DNA of 64,000 bases. Origin: Streptomyces spinoverrucosus. Its GTDB lineage: Bacteria; Actinomycetota; Actinomycetes; Streptomycetales; Streptomycetaceae. The number at the start of each line of letters is the position of its first letter. The first letter of the stretch is position 1. The stretch is from positions 1,116,001-1,180,000 of the forward strand of contig NZ_JADPZX010000001.1 in the NCBI RefSeq assembly GCF_015712165.1, in the 5' to 3' direction. This document shows, piece after piece, positions 56,173 through 64,000 of the stretch. The notes beneath the pieces were generated by a model. The model saw only the letters and a program-made list of their open reading frames with translations, was not told the DNA's origin and searched no databases. The translations under genes were made by a program, and so were the position numbers.

Positions 56173-56197
56173 GCCCGACCGCCCTCCAACACGAGCC

Positions 56198-57736
<1,539 letters not shown>

Positions 57737-57791
57737 GGGCAGGCCAATCGACAAGGCGGGACGGGAGAGGCCGTGCGGGGGGGCCTTGGGC

Positions 57792-57819
57792 CCCCCTCTC
57801 CGGGGGAGCGGAGAGGGGG
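57792..57819 (-). terminator. hairpin between the LLM oxidoreductase and permease genes
   Basis: CCCCCTCTCC (57792-57801) pairs with GGAGAGGGGG (57810-57819) around an 8-nt loop. It lies inside the operon, 32 nt after the LLM stop, so it may lower permease expression relative to the enzymes. Confidence 0.65.
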
Positions 57820-57850
57820 CAAGGTGTGGGGGGTCGGGTGGAGCGATGGA

Positions 57851-58870
57851 TCAGGCGTTGACCGCGGGGATGACCTGCGTGCCGTACGCGTCGATGACGG
57901 CCTCCTGCGCATCGTGCATGTCGTACACCGCGAACTGGTCGACGCCGAGCTCGCGCAGCTTCTTCAGCTTCTCGATGTGCATCCGAGGCGTACCGATGAG
58001 GCAGAACCGGTCGACGATCTCGTCCGGCACGAACCGGGTGTCGGGGTTTCCGCTGCGCCCGTGGTGGGAGTAGTCGTAGCCCTCGCGGGCCTTGATGTAG
58101 TCGGTGAGCTCGTCGGGTACGGCCGCCGAGTGTTCGCCGTACTTGGCGACCAGGTCGGCCACATGGTTGCCGACCATCCCGCCGAACCACCGGCACTGCT
58201 CGCGCGCGTGTGCGAGCGCCTCGGGCGAGTCGTCCTCGGTGACGTAGGCGGGGGCGGCCACACAGATGGTCACCTCGGCCGGGTCCCGCCCGGCGGCGAC
58301 GGCCGCGTCCTTGACCGCCTTGACCATGTACTCGGTGAGATACAGGTCGGCGAGCTGGAGGATGAACCCGTCCGCCTCCTCACCGGTCATCTTCAGCGCC
58401 TTGGGCCCGTATGCCGCCATCCACACGGGGAGCCGGGCGCCCGGCCTGATCCACGGAAACCTGATCACCGTGCCGCCGAGGTCGGCCTCCTGGCCGCTGC
58501 CCAGCGCCCGGATGACCTTCATGGCCTCGCTGATCCGGGCCAGCGTGTTGGGCTTGCGGCCGGCCACCCGCATCGCCGAGTCGCCGCGCCCGATACCGCA
58601 CACCGTGCGGTTGCCGAACATGTCGTTGAGGGTGGCGAAGGTGGAGGCGGTGACCTCCCAGGTGCGGGTGCCCGGGTTGGTCACCATCGGGCCGACCGTC
58701 AGCTTCTGCGTGTTCGCGAGGATCTGGCTGTAGATCACGAACGGCTCCTGCCAGAGCACGGCCGAGTCGAAGGTCCAGCCGTACGTGAACCCGTTGCGCT
58801 CGGCGCGTTTCATCAGGGAGACCACCCGCGAGGCCGGCGGGTCGGTCTGCAGCACGAGTCCGAAGTCCAT
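57851..58870 (-). CDS. LLM class F420-dependent oxidoreductase (TIGR03842-like)
   Basis: The 339-residue protein is a luciferase-like monooxygenase/F420-reductase barrel (MDFGLVLQTDPPASRVVSL, TVGPMVTNPGTRTWEVTAS, GIGRGDSAMRVAGRKP, LPVWMAAYGPKALKMTGE). The last two segments bind the cofactor phosphate and the family is predicted to use F420. The start is ATG 58870 with AGGAG 8 nt upstream; a GTG two codons earlier is too close. It follows the dihydropyrimidinase gene by about 11 nt. In this operon it may do the pyrimidine-ring redox step normally done by dihydropyrimidine dehydrogenase; this is a hypothesis. Confidence 0.88.
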   Translation of the reverse strand: MDFGLVLQTDPPASRVVSLMKRAERNGFTYGWTFDSAVLWQEPFVIYSQILANTQKLTVGPMVTNPGTRTWEVTASTFATLNDMFGNRTVCGIGRGDSAMRVAGRKPNTLARISEAMKVIRALGSGQEADLGGTVIRFPWIRPGARLPVWMAAYGPKALKMTGEEADGFILQLADLYLTEYMVKAVKDAAVAAGRDPAEVTICVAAPAYVTEDDSPEALAHAREQCRWFGGMVGNHVADLVAKYGEHSAAVPDELTDYIKAREGYDYSHHGRSGNPDTRFVPDEIVDRFCLIGTPRMHIEKLKKLRELGVDQFAVYDMHDAQEAVIDAYGTQVIPAVNA

Positions 58871-58881
58871 GGGCACCGCTC

Positions 58882-60282
58882 CTAGTTGAGGTACTGACAG
58901 GTGGAGCGGGGGGTGTACAGCCCGTGCCCGGCGTGCCCGGTGTACTCCCGCTCGGTGATGACGGGCACGCCACGCGAGAGCACGGTCTCGACGCGGCCGG
59001 TGACGCGCTTTCCCTCGTACGCCGAGTAGTCGACGTTCATGTGGTGCGTCTCGGCCGACATCACCTGCTCGGCGTGCGGGTCGTAGATCACGACGTCGGC
59101 GTCGGCGCCCGGCGCGATGGTGCCCTTCTTCGGGTACATGCCGAACATCCGGGCCGGGGTGGCGCAGGCGATCTCGATCCAGCGGCGGCGCGAGATGTGC
59201 CCGTCGAGGACGGCCTGGTGGAGCAGGTCCATACGGTTCTCCACGCCCGGCAGCCCGTTGGGGATCTTGGAGAAGTCACCGCGGCCGAGGTCCTTCTGCC
59301 CGACGAAGCAGAAGGGGCAGTGGTCGGTGGAGACGACCTGGAGGTCGTTGGTGCGCAGGCCCTTCCACAGCTCCGCCTGGTGCTCGCGCGGTCGCAGCGG
59401 CGTCGAGCAGACGTACTTGGCGCCCTCGAAATCGGGTTCGGCGAGGTTGTCGGTCGACAGGAACAGATACTGCGGGCAGGTCTCGCCGAAGACGTTGAGC
59501 CCCTGGTCCCGTGCCCTGGTCAGCTCGGCGACCGCCTCCATCGCCGAGACGTGCACGACATACAGGGGCGCTCCGGCGACCTGCGCGAGCCGGATCGCGC
59601 GGTGGGTGGCCTCCGCCTCCAGCAGCGCCTTGCGCACCTCGCCGTGGTGGCGCGGGTCGGTCTCGCCTCGGGCGAGGGCCTGCTCGACCAGCACGTCGAT
59701 GGCGATGCCGTTCTCCGCGTGCATCATGATCAGCCCGCCGTTGTCGGCGGAGCGCTGCATGGCGCGCAGGATCTGGCCGTCGTCGGAGTAGAAGACGCCC
59801 GGGTAGGCCATGAACTGCTTGAACGAGGTGACGCCTTCCTCGATCAGCAGATCCATCTCCTTCAGCGTCTCCTCGTTCACATCGGAGACGATCATGTGGA
59901 AGCCGTAGTCGATCGCGCAGTTGCCCTCCGCCTTGGCGTGCCAGGCGTCCAGGCCCTCGCGCAGCGATTGACCGACGCTCTGCACCGCGAAGTCGACGAT
60001 CGTCGTGGTGCCGCCCCAGGCGGCGGCCCGGGTGCCGGTCTCGAAGGTGTCGGAGGCGAAGGTGCCGCCGAACGGCAGCTCCATGTGGGTGTGGACGTCG
60101 ACGCCGCCCGGGATGACGTACTTGCCGGTGGCGTCGAGCGTGCGCTCGGCGGTGAAGGCCTGCGCCGCGGGAGTGCCGGAGGTGGCGAGGGCGGCGATGC
60201 GGCCGTCCTCGATCAGGACGTCGGCGTGGATCTCGTCGGAGGCGGTGACAACTAGGCCGCCGCGGATCACTGTACGGGTCAT
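58882..60282 (-). CDS. hydA: dihydropyrimidinase / hydantoinase
   Basis: The 466-residue amidohydrolase has VDVHTHMEL (metal HxH), the carbamylated-lysine segment TSFKQFMAY, HAEN and VHVS (metal histidines) and STDHCPF (catalytic Asp). It opens the ring of dihydrouracil, dihydrothymine or hydantoins to N-carbamoyl amino acids. The ATG at 60282 opens the frame. Its neighbours, a carbamoyl-beta-alanine amidohydrolase upstream and a permease downstream, fix the pathway as reductive pyrimidine or hydantoin degradation. Confidence 0.95.
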   Translation of the reverse strand: MTRTVIRGGLVVTASDEIHADVLIEDGRIAALATSGTPAAQAFTAERTLDATGKYVIPGGVDVHTHMELPFGGTFASDTFETGTRAAAWGGTTTIVDFAVQSVGQSLREGLDAWHAKAEGNCAIDYGFHMIVSDVNEETLKEMDLLIEEGVTSFKQFMAYPGVFYSDDGQILRAMQRSADNGGLIMMHAENGIAIDVLVEQALARGETDPRHHGEVRKALLEAEATHRAIRLAQVAGAPLYVVHVSAMEAVAELTRARDQGLNVFGETCPQYLFLSTDNLAEPDFEGAKYVCSTPLRPREHQAELWKGLRTNDLQVVSTDHCPFCFVGQKDLGRGDFSKIPNGLPGVENRMDLLHQAVLDGHISRRRWIEIACATPARMFGMYPKKGTIAPGADADVVIYDPHAEQVMSAETHHMNVDYSAYEGKRVTGRVETVLSRGVPVITEREYTGHAGHGLYTPRSTCQYLN

Positions 60283-60310
60283 CGGTCGCTCCTCGCCGTG
60301 TGCTTGTGCC

Positions 60311-60361
60311 GGTTGTCTGTGGCTGGTCGCGCAGTTCCCCGCGCCCCTGCGGTGGTTGTCC
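60311..60361 (-). repeat. Streptomyces interspersed GC-rich repeat
   Basis: On the minus strand this reads GCAGGGGCGCGGGGAACTGC followed by GCGACCAGCCAC, a short element I recall from very many Streptomyces intergenic regions, usually just after stop codons. Here it sits between the nitrilase stop (60362) and the hydA start, inside an operon. Confidence 0.75.
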
Positions 60362-61204
60362 TTACGGCGTCGTCAACGGGCCGTAGGCTCCCGGTGCCCG
60401 GTCCCGGTAGAACTGCCAGCGGTCGCGGACCTCGCGCAGCTTGGCCATGTCCAGGTCCCGGACGACGAGTTCGGTCTTCTTGTCGTTCGCCACCTCGCCG
60501 ACGAACTGGGCCTCGGGGTCGACGAAGTACGAGGTGCCGTAGAAGTCGTTGTCGCCGTACTCCTCGACCCCGACCCGGTTGATCGCGCCGACGAAGTACT
60601 CGTTGGCGACGGCCGCCGCCGGCTGCTCCAGCTGCCACAGGTAGGCGGAGAGTCCGCGTGAGGTGGCCGACGGGTTGAAGACGAGCTCGGCCCCCGCGAG
60701 GCCCAGCGCCCGCCAGCCTTCCGGGAAGTGGCGGTCGTAGCAGATGTACACGCCGATCCTGCCGACGGCGGTGTCGAAGACGGGCCAGCCGCTGTTGCCG
60801 GGCCGGAAGTAGAACTTCTCCCAGAAGCCCTTCACCTGCGGGATGTGCGTCTTGCGGTACTTGCCGAGGTAGGAGCCGTCGGCGTCGATCACCGCGGCCG
60901 TGTTGTAGAGGACTCCGGGCTGCTCCTCCTCGTACATCGGCAGCACGAGGACGATGCCGAGCTCCTTCGCGAGGGCCTGGAAGCGCCGGACGATCGGGCC
61001 CTCGGGGATCTTCTCGGCGTACTCGTAGAAGGCCGGGTCCTGGACCTGGCAGAAGTACGGTCCGTAGAACAGTTCCTGGAAGCACAGGACTTGGGCGCCC
61101 TGCGCGGCGGCGTCGCGCACCGCCTGCTCGTGCACCTGGATCATCGACTCCTTGTCGCCGGTCCAGGCGGTCTGGAAGACGGCGGCGCGGATCACTCGGC
61201 TCAT
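60362..61204 (-). CDS. N-carbamoyl-beta-alanine amidohydrolase / nitrilase superfamily hydrolase
   Basis: The 280-residue protein has the nitrilase triad: Glu in LCFQELFYGPYF, Lys in KYRKTHIP and Cys in YICYDRHFPEGW. The extended family resemblance is to beta-ureidopropionase and N-carbamoyl-D-amino-acid hydrolase-type members. It would release ammonia and CO2 from N-carbamoyl-beta-alanine made by HydA, giving beta-alanine. The ATG at 61204 follows a GGTCC-type weak purine region. A 164-nt promoter region with repeated motifs lies upstream, so the catabolic operon probably starts here. Confidence 0.92.
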   Translation of the reverse strand: MSRVIRAAVFQTAWTGDKESMIQVHEQAVRDAAAQGAQVLCFQELFYGPYFCQVQDPAFYEYAEKIPEGPIVRRFQALAKELGIVLVLPMYEEEQPGVLYNTAAVIDADGSYLGKYRKTHIPQVKGFWEKFYFRPGNSGWPVFDTAVGRIGVYICYDRHFPEGWRALGLAGAELVFNPSATSRGLSAYLWQLEQPAAAVANEYFVGAINRVGVEEYGDNDFYGTSYFVDPEAQFVGEVANDKKTELVVRDLDMAKLREVRDRWQFYRDRAPGAYGPLTTP

Positions 61205-61275
61205 CGGGACCTCCGGTCGCTCCGGTAGCTCGGTGTGCGGTGAGCCTAGGAAGTCCGGATGTCGTCGTTGAGTTG

Positions 61276-61373
61276 CACCGTGTCACGTCTGCGGGCACCC
61301 GGCGTGCCACCGTGTCACCTTTCGGCAGGCCCATGTTTCACCGCCGTTTTCCCAGGTCGTCGCATGTTTCACC
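61276..61373 (-). promoter_or_regulatory. direct-repeat array upstream of the pyrimidine catabolic operon
   Basis: CACCGTGTCAC occurs at 61276-61286 and 61308-61318 (32 nt apart), and CATGTTTCACC at 61332-61342 and 61363-61373 (31 nt apart). All four share TGT followed by TCAC and are spaced at roughly three helical turns within each pair. They lie in the promoter region of the nitrilase-hydA operon and run into the end of pucR, so they are candidate PucR sites. Confidence 0.5.
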
Positions 61374-62940
61374 CCTGTTGCGCGTCGTGTGCGAGGAGGG
61401 CGATGTGCACCGACGCGGCCTGTTCGAAGTCGTCGAGGTCCACCCCGAGCCGCGCCTGTATGGCCTCCAGACGGCGGTAGAGCGCGGGGCGCGAGACATG
61501 GTGCAGCTGTGCGGTACGGGACTTGTTGCGGCCGGTGGCGAGATAGGTGCGCAACACGGCGAGCAGCGCCACCACCTCTGCGTCCCGGCCGCCGAGCAGC
61601 CCGTCCAGCTCCCGCTCCGCGAAGGACTGCACATGCGGGTCGTCCCGCAGCAGCCGGACCAGGCCCCGCAGGTGTACGTCCTTCAGGTGGACGACGGCCG
61701 GGAGGTCCAGCGCTGCCGAGGAGTCCGCCACGGCGTCGGCGACGTGCTGTGCCTCGCGCAGCCCGGCGGGCACGTCGTCCCAGGCGGTGCGCGGTGCCGC
61801 GGCGGCCACCACGGGTCCTGACGTGGACCGCAGCCGGGCCGCGAAGTGGGCGGTGAGCGCCTCGGCGTCCTGGTCCCGGGCGAGGCTGAGCAGCACGGCG
61901 GTGGCCCCGTCGGCGAGTTCGGCGGCGATGCCGGGCAGGCCCAGCAGGCGCAGCACGCGGTCGAGTTGCTCCGGCTCGCGGTCGCGTACGACCAGCGGAA
62001 CGAAGGTGCGCCGGTTGACCGGCAGCCCGGCCGCCCGTGCCCTGGGCAGCAACTGCCGTGCGGGTACGACGCCACTGACCAGGTCCGTCAGCAGGCTCTG
62101 CGCCGACTGCTCCTCCCAGCTGCCCGACGGCCCGCCGAGCATGCGGTGCAGCACGAGGGCCTCGGCGGCGCGGTCGGCGAGCAGTCGCCCGGCGGCGGTG
62201 TCACCCCGGTAACCGCACAGCACGATCCGTCCCCACTGCTCCCCGCGCCCGCTCAGCTCGGCGCGGATCCAGCCGTCGCCCTCGCCGCCGCCGGCCTGGC
62301 GGGCGATGCGCTCCCAGTCGCGCAGCACGTCGTCGACGGCCGGCCGCTCCCCCGCCGTGGCGAGGACGCGGTGGGCGAGGTTGGTGACGACGACGGGGCA
62401 GGCGCTGTGCCGGGCCACCTCGTCGAGCAGGCGTTGCAAGGGGGCGCCGGAGGTGATCAGCGCGGTGAGTTCGGTGCGTACCGCCTCGGAGAGGCTGACG
62501 GCGGCGAACTTCCGCCGCACCAGCCGGGACTGGACCTCCTCGGTGAGCTCGGCGAAGGGGAAGGGGCGGTGCAGGACGACCATGGGCAGCCCGCACCGCT
62601 CGGCGACCCGCCGCATCGCGTCCGGCGCGGCGGGGAAGGCGCGGCCGAGGCCGAGGACGACGGCCGCCGCCTCCGCGCGGTGCAGCGACCGGACGTACTC
62701 GGCCTGCTTGTCCGGGTCACCGGCGAGCAGGACGCCGGTGGTGAGGACCATCTCGCCGCCGCTGAGCATCACTCCGACGTCGGCGGCCTCGGCGACGTGC
62801 ACCCAGCGCACCGGCCGGTCCAACTGGCTCGCGCCGGCCACCACTTCGGGCTCCCCGGCGAGCACCCGTTCCAGGGTGAGGACCTGTCGGACGGACAGGG
62901 CCGGTGCCAGGGGCTCCCAGGACTCCAGGGGGGTGGTCAT
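61369..62940 (-). CDS. PucR family transcriptional regulator
   Basis: The 523-residue protein has an N-terminal PucR ligand domain (VRQVLTLERVLAGEPEVVAG, ADVGVMLSGGEMVLTTG), a middle GAF-like/CdaR region and a C-terminal helix-turn-helix (LLAVLRTYLATGRNKSRTAQLHHVSRPALYRRLEAIQ). PucR proteins sense purine or pyrimidine catabolites. It sits between the aminotransferase and nitrilase genes, all on the same strand, and is the obvious regulator of the operon. The start is the ATG 28 nt after... the aminotransferase stop. Confidence 0.92.
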   Translation of the reverse strand: MTTPLESWEPLAPALSVRQVLTLERVLAGEPEVVAGASQLDRPVRWVHVAEAADVGVMLSGGEMVLTTGVLLAGDPDKQAEYVRSLHRAEAAAVVLGLGRAFPAAPDAMRRVAERCGLPMVVLHRPFPFAELTEEVQSRLVRRKFAAVSLSEAVRTELTALITSGAPLQRLLDEVARHSACPVVVTNLAHRVLATAGERPAVDDVLRDWERIARQAGGGEGDGWIRAELSGRGEQWGRIVLCGYRGDTAAGRLLADRAAEALVLHRMLGGPSGSWEEQSAQSLLTDLVSGVVPARQLLPRARAAGLPVNRRTFVPLVVRDREPEQLDRVLRLLGLPGIAAELADGATAVLLSLARDQDAEALTAHFAARLRSTSGPVVAAAAPRTAWDDVPAGLREAQHVADAVADSSAALDLPAVVHLKDVHLRGLVRLLRDDPHVQSFAERELDGLLGGRDAEVVALLAVLRTYLATGRNKSRTAQLHHVSRPALYRRLEAIQARLGVDLDDFEQAASVHIALLAHDAQQG

Positions 62941-62967
62941 GGCGGCGCTCCCTTGCTCTGCCCGGTG

Positions 62968-64000
62968 CTAGCTGATGCTCCTCAGGGCGCGTTCGAGGAC
63001 GGCGGCGCCCTCCTCGGCCTCCGCGACGGTCAGGGACAGTGGCGGTGCGACGCGCAGGGCGCTGGTGTTGTGCCCGCCGCCCTTGCCGATGAGCAGTCCG
63101 CCCTCGCGGGCCGCCTCCAGCACGGCGGACGCGGCCTGTGGATCCGCCTCGTCCGTGCCCGGCCGTGCCACCTCGATGCCGATCATCAGCCCGCGCCCCC
63201 GCACCTCACGTACGGCGGGCACCTGCGCGGCGACGGCCCGCAACCGCTCGATCAGCAGTCCGCCGACCCGCCGGGCGTTGCCCTGGAGGTCGTGTTCCAG
63301 CAGGTACGCGAGGTTGGCGAGGCCCGCGGCCATGGTGATCTGGGTGCCGCCGAAGGTCGAGATGCTGTTGGCGTCGAGGCAGTTCATGATCTCGGCGCGG
63401 GCGACGACCCCGCCGATGGACATGCCGTTGCCGATGCCCTTGGCGAAGGTGAGCATGTCCGGCGGTCCGCTGCTGCCGTGCGCCTGCCAGCCCCAGAAGT
63501 GATCGCCGGTACGACCCCAGCCGGTCTGCACCTCGTCGGAGATCCAGAGGATGCCGCGCTCGTTGAGCACCTCGCGGAAACGGGCGTACAGCCCGTCCGG
63601 CGGTGAGGTGAAGCCGCCGACGCCCTGGATGGGCTCGGCGATCAGCGCGGCGGGCGGGCGGGTGTGGCCGAGCAGGTCGGTGAGGTCCTCGACGCAGGCC
63701 GCGACGAACTCGTCGTCGCTCAGGCCGGCGTACGGCCCTCGGGTGCGTACGCCGCCGTGGACGTACAGCGTCTGCAGCGGGGACAGCGAGGTCGGTGACC
63801 AGCCGCGGTTGCCGGTGATGCCGACGGCGCTGAAGGAACGGCCGTGGTAGCTGTTGCGCATCGCCAGGATCGTGTTGCTGCGGCGGTACGTCGTGGCCAG
63901 CAGCAGGGCCGTGTCGTTGGCCTCCGTGCCGGAGGTGGTGAAGAAGACACGCGCGTCGGGGATGCCGCTCAACTGGGCGATGCGCTCGGCGAGTTCGACC
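62968..64000 (-). CDS. class III PLP-dependent aminotransferase (partial, N-terminus outside window)
   Basis: The visible 344 residues lack the N-terminus, which lies beyond the right edge. The PLP motifs are clear: LYARFREVLNERGILWISDEVQTGWGRTG-type cofactor Asp segment (in WISDEVQTG) and the Schiff-base lysine in LTFAKGIGNGM. The family transfers amino groups from beta-alanine, 4-aminobutyrate or ornithine. With carbamoyl-beta-alanine hydrolysis downstream, beta-alanine (or beta-aminoisobutyrate) to semialdehyde is the likely role. It is followed by pucR after 27 nt. Confidence 0.93.
   Translation of the reverse strand, partial: VELAERIAQLSGIPDARVFFTTSGTEANDTALLLATTYRRSNTILAMRNSYHGRSFSAVGITGNRGWSPTSLSPLQTLYVHGGVRTRGPYAGLSDDEFVAACVEDLTDLLGHTRPPAALIAEPIQGVGGFTSPPDGLYARFREVLNERGILWISDEVQTGWGRTGDHFWGWQAHGSSGPPDMLTFAKGIGNGMSIGGVVARAEIMNCLDANSISTFGGTQITMAAGLANLAYLLEHDLQGNARRVGGLLIERLRAVAAQVPAVREVRGRGLMIGIEVARPGTDEADPQAASAVLEAAREGGLLIGKGGGHNTSALRVAPPLSLTVAEAEEGAAVLERALRSIS

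Overview
The window is chromosomal DNA of a Streptomyces or close relative. GC is very high, third codon positions are almost all G or C, and antisense shadow reading frames are everywhere. Typical actinomycete traits include F420-type enzymes, an ethylmalonyl-CoA operon, leaderless-looking starts and a small GC-rich repeat I know from many Streptomyces intergenic regions. From memory the gene order resembles the SCO64xx region of S. coelicolor; this was not checked. I saw no rRNA, tRNA, CRISPR array, transposase or phage module.

Layout. 1-7.5 kb: M20 and M55 peptidases, a methyltransferase, a PAS/GAF/PP2C/ATPase phosphatase, an MFS exporter with a periplasmic-type repeat tail and an SRPBCC protein. 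7.6-11.7 kb: a radical SAM protein behind a perfect SOS box, a secreted tripeptidyl aminopeptidase-like hydrolase, an acetyltransferase and a HEAT-repeat protein. 12-23 kb: acyl-CoA metabolism, with a double-length 3-hydroxyacyl-CoA dehydrogenase, a TetR regulator and the ccr-ecm-mcl-mch-mcd operon that turns acetoacetyl/crotonyl-CoA units into glyoxylate and propionyl-CoA-derived C3 units, followed by psd-pssA for phosphatidylethanolamine. 23-31.4 kb: glycerate kinase; an ADP-ribosylglycohydrolase, Nudix and sirtuin trio; the Ada-AlkA/Ogt alkylation repair pair; a P1B-type metal ATPase with its ArsR/SmtB sensor. 31.4-38.5 kb: a DUF7144 membrane protein, dihydrolipoyl dehydrogenase, CBS-pair protein, phosphoribosyltransferase and a Tat-exported beta-galactosidase with a LamG insertion.

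38.7-45.5 kb is accessory in character. A single protein joins a squalene/phytoene synthase-like domain to a cis-prenyltransferase, translationally coupled to DUF6114 and DUF6230 membrane proteins. Nearby are a DUF2236 oxygenase, a macro-domain protein and a CrtI-like FAD oxidoreductase. 45.6-52 kb: gamma-glutamyltransferase, a nucleotidyltransferase, a dihydrofolate-reductase-like gene with missing core segments, a cold-shock gene with a structured leader, a DEAD-box helicase and a HAD hydrolase. 52-56 kb: a cytoplasmic trypsin-like protease fused to a DNA/RNA non-specific endonuclease, beside a decayed CHAT-domain gene and a DUF3558 lipoprotein gene that has lost its stop.

56-64 kb is one catabolic unit on the minus strand: class III aminotransferase, PucR regulator, N-carbamoyl-beta-alanine amidohydrolase (nitrilase fold), dihydropyrimidinase, F420-type LLM oxidoreductase and NCS1 permease. 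It reads as a reductive pyrimidine or hydantoin pathway.

The best candidates for something new are the protease-nuclease fusion with its CHAT remnant, the head-to-head/cis-prenyltransferase fusion operon, and the SOS-box radical SAM protein that ends in a clamp-binding-like motif. Functions are assigned by reading sequences against remembered family motifs; no searches were run.
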